A DNA stretch of 37,537 bases from Bacillus pseudomycoides. Its GTDB lineage: Bacteria > Bacillota > Bacilli > Bacillales > Bacillaceae_G. The position numbers were made by a program, and so were the translations under genes. Position 1 is the stretch's first letter; every line of letters begins with the position of its first letter. The notes under the pieces were generated by a model. That model did no database searches. It saw nothing but the letters and a program-made list of their open reading frames with translations, and was not told where the DNA came from. This document shows, piece by piece, positions 34,102-37,537 of the stretch. The DNA lies in NCBI RefSeq assembly GCF_002551005.1, contig NZ_NVOY01000046.1, positions 1 through 37,537 of the forward strand, in the 5' to 3' direction.

Positions 34102-34247
34102 CTCTTTCACTCCTGTTCTTATAGTGAAGTGTCCGTACAAAGTATATTCCTATACCGGCGTATATTACATATGTATGACGTGTGGATTTTGCTTGTACTA
34201 AGTGAAATAACTATTTTTTGAGTGAAAAAGAAAAAATGTAAATATCT

Positions 34248-34275
34248 TTGCATTTTTTAGACAATGATGTATGAT
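34248..34275 (+). promoter_or_regulatory. candidate promoter of thiC
   Basis: TTGCAT (34248-34253), 16-bp spacer, TATGAT (34270-34275), about 30 bp before the riboswitch. Confidence 0.5.
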
Positions 34276-34307
34276 AGGAGCGTAGTAAAAATTTAATCAG
34301 TGATAAA

Positions 34308-34403
34308 CTAGGGGTGCCCGATAGAGCTGGGCTGAGAGAGAAGCGTGTTGAAGCTTCTTAACCCTTTGGACCTGATCTGGTTCGTACCAGCGGAGGGAAG
34401 TTG
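34308..34403 (+). ncRNA. TPP riboswitch (THI element)
   Basis: The aptamer core is clear: GGGGTGCCC, GGCTGAGAG, then ACCCTTTGGACCTGATCTGG, GTACCAGCG and GAGGGAAG. It senses thiamin pyrophosphate and reduces thiC expression. A variable hairpin (GAGAAGCGTG/TTGAAGCTTCTT) lies between the pyrimidine-sensing parts. Confidence 0.97.
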
Positions 34404-34432
34404 ACGGCTTTACATAACAATGTCTTTATGTT

Positions 34433-34473
34433 GCCAGGTCCTATTCTTTTATGATGGACCTGGCTTTTTTATT
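34433..34473 (+). terminator. riboswitch expression-platform terminator
   Basis: GCCAGGTCC (34433-34441) pairs perfectly with GGACCTGGC (34456-34464), followed by TTTTTTATTT. It lies about 190 nt before thiC, so control is by transcription termination when TPP is bound. Confidence 0.92.
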
Positions 34474-34530
34474 TGGCATTGCAAGCCGCTAGTTCTCGTC
34501 CTTGTCACTAGAAAAGTGGAGCCGACTGTT

Positions 34531-34611
34531 TAGACCCGTTGGCTAAGGTTCTTACGCACAGAAAGCGCTTTTTGTTTTCTCGTGCGGAAGGTTCTTAGAC
34601 GGAAGGGTCTA
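34531..34611 (+). promoter_or_regulatory. second structured element in the thiC leader
   Basis: TAGACCC (34531-34537) pairs with GGGTCTA (34605-34611), enclosing an inner stem CGCACAGAAA (34555-34564) with TTTCTCGTGCG (34576-34586). It ends in AGGAGG, well before the actual thiC ribosome site GGGGAGG. Not part of the standard THI element. Confidence 0.6.
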
Positions 34612-34612
34612 G

Positions 34613-36424
<1,812 letters not shown>

Positions 36425-36454
36425 GTAGAAAAATTGAAATGAAGAACCTAAAAT

Positions 36455-36577
36455 ATATAAATGTAAATTGAAAAACCGACACAAAAACCCCCTTCTTTTA
36501 GGGGAGGATGAGAGCGTCTTGCCGCGCATAGTAGCGATTTGTGTGTTGAAAAATCAAAGTGGCTTTATATAAAAACC
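36455..36577 (+). repeat. bcr1-like repeat, copy D
   Basis: AAATTGAAAAACCGAC, TTTTAGGGGAGGATGAGAGC, GTCTTGCCGCGCATAGTAGC and GTTGAAAAATCAAAGTGGCT form the fullest copy of the family. Its CCCCC/GGGG part could also act as a weak thiC terminator. Confidence 0.7.
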
Positions 36578-36772
36578 TTGAAATAAAAAAACTTTCTTTG
36601 ATGGTAGGCAGAAGCGGTCAGTACCTTATTCTGTCCCGTACGATGTAAAATAAAGGTAGAGGGCGAGTGGAGAGCCTGTTTTGTTTTACTTGCTAGGGAC
36701 TTAAATAGAAAGTACCTTTCTGAACACCTTTTCAATCTATGATCACGTGTACCTAACCTAATATAAATAATC
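36578..36772. other. structured gene-less stretch after thiC
   Basis: No coding frame is supported. GTAAAATAAA and TTTTGTTTTAC (around 36645-36690) can pair, and GTACCTT...GTCCC with GGGAC...AAGTAC (about 36618-36715) partly pair outside them, so a nested RNA fold is possible. AGCGGTCAG also occurs inside copy A's extra segment. Confidence 0.4.
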
Positions 36773-36806
36773 ATCCCCCTGCTGAGCGAGAGCTGGGGGA
36801 TTTGTT
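36773..36806 (+). terminator. terminator-like hairpin
   Basis: ATCCCCCTGCT pairs with AGCTGGGGGAT around GAGCGAG (one mismatch), followed by TTGTTGTTC. It ends whatever is transcribed across 36578-36772. Confidence 0.75.
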
Positions 36807-36985
36807 GTTCTATCTTTATATGGAAAATGAGCCGAATTGGAGGAGAGCTAGTAAAGTTATGTTTAAATAACGTTAATGTTCAAAAAAATTACAAAACTGG
36901 GTGAAATACTATATAATGAATATGCTAAATAACCAATATTTGGTTTGTTCCGTTCATTAATATGTTATAAAAAGGAGATGAAGTA

Positions 36986-37534
36986 TTGGAATTAGATAGA
37001 TTAAGAGATGATATAGCGGTAAGAGGCAAACGGGGGTTACATTTTATTCTGGCCTCAATCATTATGTGGAGTGCTATCTTAGTAGTATGGCTACTTCCGA
37101 TAAAAGAGGTATCGACAAAAAACTTATTAACATTTTGTATTACTGCAACGCTTTTACTGATTGCTTTTATGATATCTAAATTAATAAAAGCAGAATTTTC
37201 AACTAAGGATAATTCATTAAATGTTTTAGGGATCTTATTTTCTTGTAATCAATTCTTATATATTTTAATTGCAATGTGGATTTATCAAGCGACTCCTGAA
37301 AAAATGGTTATGGTATTAGCAGTAATATTTGGAGCACATTTACTACCTTTTGGATGGTTATATAAATCGAAAGCGTATTTTGTAATGGCTATAGTCGTTT
37401 CTTTCACATCTTTAATAGTAGGGATTATTTTTAGCCCAGTAATAGTGGCAATCGTTATGATATCTTTAGAAATTATATTTTCTATATGGTTAAGTTTTGA
37501 GATTAAGGCTTTAGGAAATAATATGGATAGGTAA
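36986..37534 (+). CDS. DUF7010-like integral membrane protein
   Basis: This 182-residue protein has six hydrophobic helices (about 20-36, 45-62, 78-96, 105-118, 126-148 and 150-170) and a charged N-terminus (ELDRLRDDIAVRGKRG) typical of the small membrane family I recall as DUF7010. No catalytic residues are visible and its function is unknown. It begins with TTG at 36986 behind AAAGGAG; an ATG in the leader is out of frame. It is complete, with TAA at 37532-37534. Confidence 0.75.
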   Translation: MELDRLRDDIAVRGKRGLHFILASIIMWSAILVVWLLPIKEVSTKNLLTFCITATLLLIAFMISKLIKAEFSTKDNSLNVLGILFSCNQFLYILIAMWIYQATPEKMVMVLAVIFGAHLLPFGWLYKSKAYFVMAIVVSFTSLIVGIIFSPVIVAIVMISLEIIFSIWLSFEIKALGNNMDR

Positions 37535-37537
37535 GTT

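Noticed and set aside
36565-36774. 69-codon minus-strand frame after thiC
   Set aside because: No ribosome site; the sequence is better explained as structured non-coding DNA next to a repeat.

Overview
The window reads as chromosomal DNA of a Bacillus cereus group strain: low G+C, Bacillus-type Shine-Dalgarno sites, dense intrinsic terminators, PlcR-box palindromes plus a PapR-like pheromone relic, a short ComK paralogue, SH3b-containing EntA/EntFM-type secreted cell-wall proteins, and dispersed copies of a repeat resembling the group's bcr1 element. No tRNA, rRNA, CRISPR, prophage or IS transposase was seen.

Layout. (1) 1-1500: a truncated minus-strand gene start, a perfect PlcR box, a decayed papR-like pheromone gene ending in SDLPFEY, and a small zinc-ribbon protein. 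(2) 1530-6447: a Leloir galactose cluster (AraC-family regulator diverging from galK-galT-galE) bracketed by two identical 20-bp palindromes. (3) 6611-10850: a second palindrome copy and a second perfect PlcR box upstream of a YknXYZ-type MacA/MacB export operon, followed by yknW behind a large leader hairpin. (4) 11050-13790: small sigma-70 factor, ComK paralogue, DUF4359, DUF1659/DUF2922 and VanZ-like genes. (5) 13849-18977: a ywqB/ywqA-like SWIM and SNF2 pair in which the SNF2 gene is split by a 769-nt ORF-less group II intron. (6) 19145-24756: cell-wall proteins (3D-domain and NlpC/P60), a NupC transporter, several repeats and an uncatalogued 44-codon small gene. (7) 24968-29915: D-amino acid transaminase, lipoteichoic acid synthase, a DUF1232/DUF2227 pair behind an SOS-box-like promoter, and a 57-aa helical protein. 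(8) 30296-34101: lactate permease, a three-repeat hypothetical protein and an ArsB/NhaD-type transporter. (9) 34248-37534: TPP riboswitch-controlled thiC with an additional structured leader, a repeat, and a DUF7010-like membrane protein.

The main discovery is the intron. It interrupts the Walker A codons of the SNF2 helicase (GLGK|S). It starts GTGCG, has a complete 34-nt domain V, a domain VI with a bulged A eight nucleotides from the 3' end, and ends in AT. Exact excision restores a 918-codon frame. It encodes no reverse transcriptase, so if active it must use a maturase supplied from elsewhere or fold unaided. Second in interest is the eroded PlcR/PapR quorum-sensing locus, with PlcR boxes on both sides of the galactose cluster.
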